DNA of 11,976 nt. Source: Acidimicrobiaceae bacterium. GTDB taxonomy: Bacteria; Actinomycetota; Acidimicrobiia; Acidimicrobiales; Palsa-688. Below are positions 5,996 through 11,976 of this stretch, piece after piece (positions within the stretch are counted from its first letter, which is position 1; the number at the start of each line of letters is the position of its first letter). Made by a program: the position numbers and the translations under genes. Under the pieces are notes generated by a model that saw nothing but the letters and a program-made list of their open reading frames with translations, did not search any database and was not told the origin of the DNA. Where the stretch lies: positions 1-11,976 of the forward strand of contig DAHWQF010000053.1 in the NCBI GenBank assembly GCA_027334785.1. Direction: 5' to 3'.

Positions 5996-7429
5996 TTGAG
6001 CACGCCACCAGCGACTTCGAGCACTGCGCCACTGACTGGAGACGACCAGCCGGCAACTGTGAGCACACAGCGCTCCACCTCCGGCGCGGCGCCGGCGGCC
6101 ACAGGTGCCCAGCCGGCGGTGGGCCGGGCTACCCGCTTCTCCTACGGCTCGCTCACCATCGACGAGGCCGCGGGGGTCCTCACCTGCCACTACGACCTCG
6201 ATGGCCACCAGTTTGCCGAAGTCATCGAGGTGGGTGCCGGGCACGAGTGGACCCCGGCGGCTAGGGAGGCAGCACGTCTCGTCCACCTGCTGGCGGGCGT
6301 CTCTTACTACAAGGCCGGCGCCCCGCCTGAGGTAGACCTGGGGAAGATGGTGGTGCGCCCAGGGGAGCGGGAGTTCCTTCGGCGCTTCTACATCGACGGC
6401 CTCGGCGAGTTCGCCTTCCGCAACGGCCTCTCCCTAGAGGACCTGGAGATGTCCGGCGGCTTGGAGGAGGAGGGCCCGGTGGAAGCGGCCACGGACGCCG
6501 ACCGGGCCCTCGTCCCGTTCGGGGGTGGCATCGACTCGATCGTCACGGTGGAGACCGTCAAGGCCGCGTACCCTGACGCCGCCTTGTTCGTGGTCAACCC
6601 TTTGGGGGTGCCGCGCTTTGCCGCCATCGAGCGGGCGGCCGCGGCCACCGGGCTGCCCGTCGTCCGGGCCGAGCGCCGGGTCGACAAGCAGGGACTTTCC
6701 TCACTGCGACGGGCCTACAACGGCCACGTGCCCGTCACGGGCATCTTGTCGGCGATCGCCGTTCTATGCGCGGTGCTGTCCAGCCGAGGGCGGGTCGTGA
6801 TGTCCAACGAATGGTCCGCGAGCCAGGGCAACCTCTTGGACAATGGGCGGGTGGTCAACCACCAGTGGTCCAAGAGCGCCGCCTTCGAGCAGGCCTTCCG
6901 CGCCGTCCTGGCGGGTGCCCTCGGTTCCACCGTCGATTATTTCTCTTTCCTGCGGCCCTGGAGCGAACTTTGGGTGGCTCGGCGCTTCGCGACCATGGAG
7001 TGCTACCACCCCGTCGTGCACAGCTGCAACCGTGCGTTCCACCTGGACCCGGCCGAGCGGCTCGACCACTGGTGCGGGCGCTGCGACAAGTGCTGCTTCA
7101 TAGACCTCGTCCTGTCCCCGTTCATGAGCAGGGCGGCGCTCGCTCGCATCTTCGGCGGGGCCGAGCCACTCGACAACCCCGACCTGCTGGGCCGCTTCCG
7201 TGCCCTGCTCGGGCTCGGGGACGCTTACAAGCCCTTCGAATGCGTGGGCGATACCGGCGAATGCCGTGCCGCGGCTACCCTCGCCGCCGGCCGTGCCGAC
7301 CGCGCTGGCAACCCCGTCTTGGCCGCCCTCCTCGCCGAGCTTCCCGGCCCGGTAGGCACCGAGGGCCTCTTCCAACCGGTGGGCGACCATGCCGTGCCCC
7401 ATGCGCTCTTCGCCGCTGCGTTTCACTGA
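5996..7429 (+). CDS. murL: UDP-N-acetyl-alpha-D-muramoyl-L-alanyl-L-glutamate epimerase (MurL family)
   Basis: 477 residues. MurL epimerises the terminal L-Glu of UDP-MurNAc-L-Ala-L-Glu to D-Glu in the cytoplasm, using ATP; the family was characterised in Xanthomonas. Family-like segments begin near residue 48 (FSYGSLTID), then LLAGVSYYKAGAP (98-110) and RRFYIDGLGEFAFRNGL (129-145). The PP-loop-like ATP site is PFGGGIDS (174-181). Conserved-looking blocks follow: NPLGV (201-205), NGHVPVTGILSAIA (242-255), SNEWSASQGN (270-279), FSFLRPWSELWVA (316-328) and a cysteine cluster CGRCDKCC (360-367) that could bind metal. The first 45 residues are Ser/Thr/Ala/Pro-rich and probably disordered or not translated. 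The TTG at 5996 lacks a Shine-Dalgarno; GTG at 6059 or 6119 would give a start closer to the homology. It overlaps the ligase gene by 41 bp, its expected functional partner. Confidence 0.88.
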   Translation: MSTPPATSSTAPLTGDDQPATVSTQRSTSGAAPAATGAQPAVGRATRFSYGSLTIDEAAGVLTCHYDLDGHQFAEVIEVGAGHEWTPAAREAARLVHLLAGVSYYKAGAPPEVDLGKMVVRPGEREFLRRFYIDGLGEFAFRNGLSLEDLEMSGGLEEEGPVEAATDADRALVPFGGGIDSIVTVETVKAAYPDAALFVVNPLGVPRFAAIERAAAATGLPVVRAERRVDKQGLSSLRRAYNGHVPVTGILSAIAVLCAVLSSRGRVVMSNEWSASQGNLLDNGRVVNHQWSKSAAFEQAFRAVLAGALGSTVDYFSFLRPWSELWVARRFATMECYHPVVHSCNRAFHLDPAERLDHWCGRCDKCCFIDLVLSPFMSRAALARIFGGAEPLDNPDLLGRFRALLGLGDAYKPFECVGDTGECRAAATLAAGRADRAGNPVLAALLAELPGPVGTEGLFQPVGDHAVPHALFAAAFH

Positions 7430-8714
7430 CCTCGTTTCGAGGCGCGTCGGCATCTGGGGTGTCGGCACAGAGGGCCGGGCCACGCTGCAAAAGTTGAAGA
7501 GCCTGGGCGTGGTCCCAGCCGCCGTGGTCGACGACGCGCCACCGGGGCCCGGAGTCCTCGCGACTGGCGCGGGCGGCCTCGAGGCGCTCTCTGCCTGTGA
7601 TGTGGTGGTCAAGTCCCCCGGGATATCGCGCTACGCGGACGCTGTGGGCCAGCTCGAGGGGGCCGGCGTGGCGGTGGTCGGAGGAATGGGGCTGTGGCTG
7701 GAGGAGGTGGGGCCCGAACGGGTGGTCGGGGTCACGGGCACCAAGGGCAAGTCGACGACAACCGCCCTAGCTGGGCACTTAGCCAAGGGGCTCGGTGTGC
7801 GCTGCTTCGTCGGGGGCAACATCGGGCAGGTCCCCTGGGGCCCGGCCGAGGAAAGCGACACCGACCTCTGGGTGGTCGAAGTCTCGAGCTACCAGGTCAC
7901 CGACCTCTGGTCCTCCCCGGCCGTGGCCGCCGTTACCTCGCTCCACCCCGACCACCTCGACTGGCACGGCTCGGTGGACAACTACTACAAGGACAAGCTC
8001 GCGCTCTGCCACAGGCCGGGGGCGCGCGTCACCGTTGCCAGCGGCACGGACGAGCGCCTCCGCGAGCGGTCGGCGCTGCTCGGGCCCAGCACCAGGTGGG
8101 TGGAGCCGGTCGAGAGCGCCACCTGGACGGCAAAGCTCGGCCTCCGCGGGACCCACAACCTCACCAACGCCCTGATCGCCGCCGCCTGCCTGGAGGAAAT
8201 GGGGGTGGCCGGCGCTACCGACCCGGTCCTCCTGGCCCGGGCGGCCGAGGGCTTCCGCCCACTACCCCACCGGTTGGAGACCGTAGCCGAGCGTGGCGGC
8301 GTCGAGTTCGTGGACGACTCGCTGTCCACCAACGTCCTGCCCACCATCGCCGCCGCCGAGGTCTTCGAGGGGCGGCCCCTCGCCCTGCTCGTGGGTGGGT
8401 ACGACCGAGGCATCGACTACGCGCCGCTCGGCGAGTACCTGTCCCTGCGTCCAGCGCCCACGCTCGTGCTGACGCTTCCCGAGAGCGGAGAACGTGCCCG
8501 CCAGGCCCTGACCGAAAGGGGCTGCCAAGCCGTCGCCTGCGCTGACATAGATGAGGCGGTCCGCCGAGCCGCGGCCTGGGCGCCCGCCGGCGGGGTCGTC
8601 CTCCTCTCGCCCGCCGCGCCCAGCTACGGCGTCTATGCCAACTACGAACAACGCGGGGCCGCCTTCCGCGCTGCCATCAAGTCCCTCGGCCCCAGCTGGG
8701 GGCACAGCGCCTGA
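7389..8714 (+). CDS. murD2: UDP-N-acetylmuramoyl-L-alanine--L-glutamate ligase (MurD2)
   Basis: 441 residues, a Mur ligase of the MurD group. MurD2 joins L-Glu (not D-Glu) to UDP-MurNAc-L-Ala with ATP, making the MurL substrate. The N-terminal UDP-binding domain holds VGIWGVGTEGRA (20-31) and VVVKSPGIS (72-80). The ATP loop is GTKGKSTT (117-124), with GGNIG (142-146), EVSSYQVTDLW (164-174), HPDHLDWHGS (186-195) and K201, the likely carbamylated lysine. The C-terminal domain shows THNLTNA (255-261), PHRLE (293-297), VDDSLSTN (308-315), GGYDRGIDY (336-344) and LSPAAPSYGVYANYEQRG (406-423). Canonical MurD has SKATN and SPACASFDMF-like motifs at the last sites, so this matches the MurD2 variant. 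The specificity call rests on these motifs and on murL beside it. ATG at 7389 is used; ATG at 7401 is equally possible and would shorten the overlap with murL to 29 bp. Confidence 0.88.
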   Translation: MPCPMRSSPLRFTDLVSRRVGIWGVGTEGRATLQKLKSLGVVPAAVVDDAPPGPGVLATGAGGLEALSACDVVVKSPGISRYADAVGQLEGAGVAVVGGMGLWLEEVGPERVVGVTGTKGKSTTTALAGHLAKGLGVRCFVGGNIGQVPWGPAEESDTDLWVVEVSSYQVTDLWSSPAVAAVTSLHPDHLDWHGSVDNYYKDKLALCHRPGARVTVASGTDERLRERSALLGPSTRWVEPVESATWTAKLGLRGTHNLTNALIAAACLEEMGVAGATDPVLLARAAEGFRPLPHRLETVAERGGVEFVDDSLSTNVLPTIAAAEVFEGRPLALLVGGYDRGIDYAPLGEYLSLRPAPTLVLTLPESGERARQALTERGCQAVACADIDEAVRRAAAWAPAGGVVLLSPAAPSYGVYANYEQRGAAFRAAIKSLGPSWGHSA

Positions 8715-8727
8715 TCCCGACACTTTT

Positions 8728-8742
8728 CGGAGACCGCCTCCG
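8728..8742 (+). terminator. Weak hairpin after murD2
   Basis: CGGAG (8728-8732) pairs with CTCCG (8738-8742) around a 5-nt loop, 13 bp after the murD2 stop and followed by TCTTCC. The stem is only 5 bp and the T-tract is poor. The much stronger hairpin at 8911-8949 is the better candidate if the operon has a stem-loop terminator. Confidence 0.2.
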
Positions 8743-8808
8743 TCTTCCGTCAACTACCACCGGTTTCGCTCTTTCCTGTCATACACGCAGTTGCTTACGC
8801 CGCTCGTT

Positions 8809-8909
8809 TCACAGAACTTGCGAACGTGCCGGCACGCAAGCCGCGTCAAACAGTTCGATGGGCAAAAATGGGCCACGGTTCTGATGGATGTGGCCTTTGG
8901 CCGCTTACG
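8809..8909 (+). repeat. 101-bp dispersed repeat, copy 1
   Basis: This aligns without gaps to 10099-10199 in the same orientation at about 74% identity (26 mismatches over the 100 bp 8811-8910). The best-kept core is the 16-bp GGCAAAAATGGGCCAC (8861-8876). Similarity stops abruptly at both ends. The two copies can be translated in the same frame with some matching residues (QKWAT, LM), but mismatches fall evenly on the three codon positions (10/8/8), so this is not a conserved coding sequence. CGTG-4 nt-CACG (8825-8836) is a small hairpin kept in both copies. It may be a miniature element or an insertion-sequence end remnant; no family is assigned. Confidence 0.7.
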
Positions 8910-8910
8910 T

Positions 8911-8949
8911 CCGTCAGCGTCGCAGACGGTATGCCTGCGGCGCTGACGG
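8911..8949 (+). terminator. Strong 15-bp-stem hairpin adjoining repeat copy 1
   Basis: CCGTCAGCG (8911-8919) pairs perfectly with CGCTGACGG (8941-8949). A T-G wobble (8920/8940) and CGCAG (8921-8925) with CTGCG (8935-8939) extend the stem to 15 bp around a 9-nt loop. It starts immediately after the end of the similarity to repeat copy 2. It lies 197 bp after murD2, is not followed by a T-tract, and has no counterpart beside copy 2. It could terminate murD2 transcripts or be the end of a small mobile element; the structure is certain, the role is not. Confidence 0.45.
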
Positions 8950-8961
8950 CACGACCCATTT

Positions 8962-8997
8962 CTGCTCCCTGCACTGCATCTGCTCCCTGCACTGCAT
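8962..8997 (+). repeat. 18-bp perfect tandem repeat, two copies
   Basis: CTGCTCCCTGCACTGCAT occurs at 8962-8979 and exactly again at 8980-8997. Each unit contains TGCACTG followed by CATCTG (shared with the next unit). It runs directly into the 26-bp tandem repeat. Confidence 0.85.
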
Positions 8998-9047
8998 CTG
9001 GCGCAACGTTCTATTGCACTGATCTGACGCAGCGCTCTATTGCACTG
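8996..9047 (+). repeat. 26-bp imperfect tandem repeat, two copies
   Basis: Units at 8996-9021 and 9022-9047 match at 23 of 26 positions. Both begin ATCTG and end TCTATTGCACTG. With the preceding 18-bp repeat they carry TGCACTG four times (8970, 8988, 9015, 9041). The last copy overlaps the proposed -35 element, so these words could be operator sites for the DUF559 gene. Confidence 0.8.
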
Positions 9048-9068
9048 TCGTCCGGCATGTAGTATCTT
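9040..9068 (+). promoter_or_regulatory. Probable promoter for the DUF559/AbiEi-like gene
   Basis: TTGCAC (9040-9045), a 17-bp spacer and TATCTT (9063-9068) resemble a housekeeping promoter (3/6 and 4/6 matches to TTGACA and TATAAT). This is the most AT-rich stretch upstream of the gene. The -35 sits in the last TGCACTG word, so a protein binding there would block transcription. Expected start is about 9075. Confidence 0.4.
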
Positions 9069-9112
9069 TTCATGTTATCTCGTGGTCTGACCTGATTGCC
9101 GAACAGTGCGGC

Positions 9113-10042
9113 GTGGCCGCTTGGGACCAGCTCGCAGCGGCGAGCCTGAGCAGGCACCGCCTCCGCGGGGCCGTAGCCGGCGGGCGTCTCGAGCGACGAG
9201 GTCGCTGGCTGGTGGTCGACCCACGCTGGTCGGCGGAGGGCGACTCGACCGCCCAATGGAAGCACGAGCTCTTTGCCGCGCTTTGTAGCTGCCCGCCCAA
9301 GCAGCGGGCCAGCGCGGCCGTGTTCCGTCGCTCGGCGGCCGCTTTGTGGGGTTTGGACGGCTTCGTGCGTAGCGGTGTGCCTCTCCCAGTCGAGTTGGCG
9401 GTGACCCGTGGGGAAGGGTCGTCAAAGGGTTCGTACCGCCTCTTGCGGGTGCGCCCGTTTGGTCCGGGGGACCTGGTTGCCTTTGAGGGGCTCCCGGTCA
9501 CCTCTGTGAAACGCACTCTCATCGACCTCGGCCAGGTGGCGGACGCAAACCTCACGGAGCGGGCGCTTGAGTCTGCCCTTCGAACCAGCCGAGTAACGGT
9601 GCAGGAGCTCCAGGCCACTTTGCAAGCAGCTCCAGCACTTCGGGGCACTCGCGCCCTCCGCTCCCTCTTGGCCGCACGACCGCCAGGCCAGGTCCCGACC
9701 GAGAGCGATGCTGAGACCCTGTTCGTGCAGCTCGTGCGCAGAGCCGGCTTACCACCGCCACAGCGCCAGTTCGTTGTCCGCACGCCTGAGGGCGACTTCC
9801 GCCTAGACCACGCGTGGCCGGAGGTCAGGGTCGCAATCGAGATCGACGGCGCAGCCACGCACGCGTCCCCCGCTGCCTTGGCCCGCGACCTGCGCCGGCA
9901 AAACATGATCCTACTTGCGCTCTCGCTGGCCGGCTGGGTACTACTGCGCTTCACCTGGGTCGACCTGGTCTGCGAACCGCACACCAGCCAGTGCATACGG
10001 AGGTTGCACGAGGCCTGGTCCCTCGGACTGAGCCGGCACTGA
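9113..10042 (+). CDS. AbiEi-like N-terminal region plus DUF559 (PD-(D/E)XK-like) domain protein
   Basis: 309 residues from the GTG at 9113. The first ~40 residues fit the end of the winged-helix domain common in these actinobacterial proteins (WDQLAAASLSRHRLRGAVAGGRL, then WLVVDP). The middle has VTSVKRTLIDLG (129-140), matching the family's VTxxxRTLlDLa. The C-terminal DUF559 domain (about 195-305) has DAETLFVQLVRRAGLPPP (199-216), RLDHAWPE (230-237), AIEIDG (241-246) and DLRRQN (259-264). D232, E243 and D245 are possible nuclease-fold residues related to Vsr-type endonucleases. The precise function of such proteins is unknown; many are labelled type IV antitoxins, but no toxin gene is adjacent. 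The frame is open upstream of 9113 and homology probably begins about seven codons earlier (LIAEQCG), where only a CTG (9092) is available; ATG at 9072 is out of frame. Confidence 0.78.
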   Translation: MAAWDQLAAASLSRHRLRGAVAGGRLERRGRWLVVDPRWSAEGDSTAQWKHELFAALCSCPPKQRASAAVFRRSAAALWGLDGFVRSGVPLPVELAVTRGEGSSKGSYRLLRVRPFGPGDLVAFEGLPVTSVKRTLIDLGQVADANLTERALESALRTSRVTVQELQATLQAAPALRGTRALRSLLAARPPGQVPTESDAETLFVQLVRRAGLPPPQRQFVVRTPEGDFRLDHAWPEVRVAIEIDGAATHASPAALARDLRRQNMILLALSLAGWVLLRFTWVDLVCEPHTSQCIRRLHEAWSLGLSRH

Positions 10043-10098
10043 CAGCGCTCTAGCGGGAACTACCCCCCGCCTAATCAACCCGATCAACGCTCGGTCAG

Positions 10099-10199
10099 TC
10101 ACCGAACTTGCTGACGTGTTGGCACGAGAGCCACATCGATAAGTTCTACAGGCAAAAATGGGCCACTGCACTGATGAATGCGGCCTCCAGCCGTTCACG
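10099..10199 (+). repeat. 101-bp dispersed repeat, copy 2
   Basis: Same-orientation counterpart of 8809-8909, offset by 1290 bp with no gaps. It keeps GGCAAAAATGGGCCAC (10151-10166) exactly. The flanks do not resemble those of copy 1: the strong hairpin and tandem repeats are absent here. The two copies bracket the DUF559 gene. Confidence 0.7.
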
Positions 10200-10370
10200 A
10201 TCACCAAAACGGTGGAACCGGGCGCCCTGCGAGGCGTCGGCGCACACCTGGCACCGTGCCGAAATTCGCTCGCCCGGCTCCCGCCGGCGCGACAGACTGG
10301 CTAGCGGACTCCCCCACGACAGGTACCTGCCAGATGTCGCGCGGGTCGAGAAAGACTCAAAGGGCTCGAG

Positions 10371-10377
10371 AGGAGGG
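10371..10377 (+). promoter_or_regulatory. Strong ribosome binding site for the ABC exporter
   Basis: AGGAGGG lies 7 bases before the ATG at 10385, close to the ideal Shine-Dalgarno and the best in the window. It fixes the start of the exporter gene. Confidence 0.8.
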
Positions 10378-10384
10378 AGGGCAC

Positions 10385-11976
10385 ATGGACGAGTTCGAGG
10401 GCGAGGCGGCTTCGACAAGAGAGACGGTGGCATACTGCGCCGGCCTCGCGCGCCCCTATGCCCACCGGCTCCTGGCTGCGGCCGCCTTCTTGGTCCTCGC
10501 CGTCGTCATATCGGATGTGGCGAGCCCCCTCGTTTTTGCGGCTGTGCTCGACCGCATCGCCACGCTCCCGCCGCACCCAGCCCTGTGGGCGCGCTTTGGC
10601 AGCCTGATCATCGCCTACGCCGTGCTGCTCGCTGTCGGCCAAGCGTTCCAGCGTATGGCGGGGTGGCTCGAGTGGGAGGGCGCCATTAGGACCTTCGCCA
10701 ACGGCATCCTGAAGAGCTTCGAACGTCTCCTTTCCCTCGGTTACCGCTGGCACATCGACCATCCCTCGGGGGAGGTCGCCTCAGCCCTCAGCGCTTTCGC
10801 TTGGGCGTTGGTCGACGGCATTGACGTCCTGCAGTGGGACGTGCTGCGCATCATCGTGGTGCTGCTGTCGGCGATCGGAGTGCTCGCCTTCGTGGCCTGG
10901 CCGGTGGCGCTCGTACTGGTGGCGCTGTCAGCGGCCTTCATAGCGGTGGTGACCAAGCGCTCGGCACCGGTGACCGAGGCTTCCAAACGGTTTTCCCGCG
11001 CCCACTCGCGAGCCGAGGGGACGGCCTCGGACGTCATCCGCAACGTGACCACGGTGCTTGCTGGCGCGAGCGAACCGGAGGAGTCCGAGAGGGTCGCCGA
11101 GCTCCTCGAAGCCTCGGTGAGAGCCGACCTGCAGGGGCGGCGGGTGTTCACTATCACGAGGATCTGGATGGCAGGGACGGTCAGCTTCATGACCTGGGCC
11201 GCCCTCTTGGTGGGCGTGGTCCTGGCCGTCCGGGGAGACATCAAGGCCGGCGTCGTCTACCTCGTGCTGTTCTACTCCTCACAGGTCTCAATCCAGCTGG
11301 TGCAGAGCTTCATGGCGATCCGCAACCTCTCACGGGGGCTCGGGCGAGCAGCCAAGCTCGTCGCCCTGGCCACCTCGCCGGCAGCAGTCGTGGACCGGGC
11401 CGGCGCCACCGAACTGGCTGTCACCGAGGGGGCGGTGCGCTTCGACTCGGTCTACTTCTCCTACCTGCCCGAACGTCCCCTGCTCGAAGACTTCAACCTG
11501 GAGGTGGCGCCGGGCGAGCACGTCGGGGTCGTCGGCCCGTCTGGTGGGGGGAAGTCGACGATAACCCGCCTGGCGCTTAGGTTTATGGAACTCGGCGGCG
11601 GGCGGATCCTGATCGACAGCCAGGACATAGCGTCCTGCACGCAGGCGAGCCTGCGCCGCTCGATCTCGTACGTGCCTCAAGACCCCCAGATGCTCCACCG
11701 CAGCATCGCCGACAACATCTGGTACGGCCAGCCCGGGCCTGTTGACATAGACCGGGTGCGCCAGGTGGCGCTGGAGGCGCACGTCGACGAGTTCGTCAGC
11801 CAGCTGCCGGAGGGCTACAACACCGTGGTCGGCGAACGCGGCCTCAAGCTCTCAGGCGGCCAGCGCCAGCGCGTGGCCATCGCCCAGGCCATGTTGAAGG
11901 GGGCGCCGGTGCTAGTGCTCGACGAGGCGACCAGTTCGCTCGACTCCGAGTCAGAGCGCTACGTGCAGGACGCCCT
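10385..11976 (+). CDS. ABC exporter, fused membrane and ATP-binding domains (3' end outside window)
   Basis: 530 residues are visible and the frame is open at the window end. The layout is that of a half-transporter of the MsbA/LmrA type: a type I exporter membrane domain (about 25-320) followed by an ATPase domain from about 348. Hydrophobic helices are seen near 29-55, 70-88, 152-170, 172-190, 263-283 and 288-310. The ATPase holds Walker A GPSGGGKST (384-392), the Q-loop VPQD (430-433), an SIADNIWYG segment (440-448), signature LSGGQ (489-493) and Walker B VLVLDEATSSLD (509-520). The D-loop is reached, but the switch histidine and C-terminus, perhaps 50-70 residues, are missing. Such proteins act as homo- or heterodimers; a partner may lie beyond the window. 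The substrate (lipid, drug or peptide) cannot be told from the sequence. It follows the repeat-rich region and is probably its own transcription unit. Confidence 0.93.
   Translation, partial: MDEFEGEAASTRETVAYCAGLARPYAHRLLAAAAFLVLAVVISDVASPLVFAAVLDRIATLPPHPALWARFGSLIIAYAVLLAVGQAFQRMAGWLEWEGAIRTFANGILKSFERLLSLGYRWHIDHPSGEVASALSAFAWALVDGIDVLQWDVLRIIVVLLSAIGVLAFVAWPVALVLVALSAAFIAVVTKRSAPVTEASKRFSRAHSRAEGTASDVIRNVTTVLAGASEPEESERVAELLEASVRADLQGRRVFTITRIWMAGTVSFMTWAALLVGVVLAVRGDIKAGVVYLVLFYSSQVSIQLVQSFMAIRNLSRGLGRAAKLVALATSPAAVVDRAGATELAVTEGAVRFDSVYFSYLPERPLLEDFNLEVAPGEHVGVVGPSGGGKSTITRLALRFMELGGGRILIDSQDIASCTQASLRRSISYVPQDPQMLHRSIADNIWYGQPGPVDIDRVRQVALEAHVDEFVSQLPEGYNTVVGERGLKLSGGQRQRVAIAQAMLKGAPVLVLDEATSSLDSESERYVQDA

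Larger units (their letters stand above)
8715..9112 (+). other. 398-bp intergenic region with repeats, between murD2 and the DUF559 gene
   Basis: No gene is seen. Short open frames crossing it have no recognisable domain. In order it holds a weak hairpin (8728-8742), copy 1 of a 101-bp dispersed repeat (8809-8909), a strong 15-bp-stem hairpin (8911-8949), nested tandem repeats (8962-9047) and an AT-richer promoter-like stretch (9040-9080). The density of repeats is much higher than elsewhere in the window and suggests an insertion boundary. Confidence 0.6.
10043..10384 (+). other. 342-bp intergenic region with repeat copy 2
   Basis: No gene is seen. A weak inverted repeat GCGGG/CCCGC (10053-10070) follows the DUF559 stop, then comes repeat copy 2 (10099-10199). 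The remaining 185 bp holds a 10-bp palindrome CAGGTACCTG (10320-10329) and the ribosome binding site of the ABC exporter. A promoter for the exporter is expected here, but no clear -35/-10 pair was found. Confidence 0.55.

Noticed and set aside
8852..8858. GTTCGAT as part of a tRNA T-arm
   Set aside because: No cloverleaf can be built around it and the second repeat copy does not conserve it.
8962..9047. CRISPR array
   Set aside because: Units are directly adjacent with no unique spacers and only two copies of each size; no cas genes are near.
9070..9996. 308-codon minus-strand frame opposite the DUF559 gene
   Set aside because: No recognisable domain, Arg/Ser/Thr-rich, while the plus strand has family motifs throughout.
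9113..10042. Complete type IV toxin-antitoxin system
   Set aside because: Only the antitoxin-like protein is present; neither neighbour resembles the nucleotidyltransferase toxin.
8809..10199. Shared peptide words (QKWAT, LM) in the two repeat copies, suggesting decayed copies of one gene
   Set aside because: Nucleotide mismatches fall evenly on the three codon positions (10/8/8), so there is no sign of selection on protein.

Overview
This is a GC-rich window. Its actinobacterial-type peptide ABC transporter genes, GTG/TTG starts, gene overlaps and DUF559-type protein suggest a member of the Actinomycetota. A deep-branching group such as the Acidimicrobiia is possible but not proven. The window cuts a gene at each end, and all genes called here are on the + strand.

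Region 1 (1-5587) is a tightly packed peptide-importer operon. It holds the C-terminal end of a family 5 solute-binding protein, two permeases (DppB- and DppC-like) and two ATPases (DppD- and DppF-like). An anhydro-N-acetylmuramic acid kinase gene (anmK) sits between the second permease and the first ATPase. Most junctions overlap by 1-4 bp. The position of anmK suggests that the importer brings in cell-wall turnover products rather than general dietary peptides; this is inference.

Region 2 (5588-5995) is a 408-bp non-coding stretch with a perfect 7-bp hairpin after dppF, a 19-bp-period direct repeat and a set of competing inverted repeats. Region 3 (5996-8714) is a two-gene unit. The first gene is a MurL-type UDP-MurNAc-L-Ala-L-Glu epimerase with a PP-loop, and the second, overlapping it by 41 bp, is a MurD2-type ligase. 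Together they are the known alternative to glutamate racemase plus MurD: L-Glu is ligated first and then epimerised on the nucleotide precursor. The left half of the window therefore combines probable salvage of wall fragments (importer, AnmK) with a non-standard way of making D-Glu for new wall.

Region 4 (8715-10384) looks like an accessory insertion. A DUF559/AbiEi-like gene (9113-10042) is flanked by two direct copies of a 101-bp non-coding repeat about 74% identical (8809-8909 and 10099-10199). Copy 1 abuts a 15-bp-stem hairpin. It is followed by nested tandem repeats (18 bp x2, then 26 bp x2) carrying four TGCACTG words just upstream of a plausible promoter.

Region 5 (10385-11976) is the start of an ABC exporter half-transporter (membrane domain fused to ATPase) with a strong ribosome binding site. 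It is cut by the window end just after Walker B. No rRNA, tRNA, CRISPR array or intact transposase was seen.
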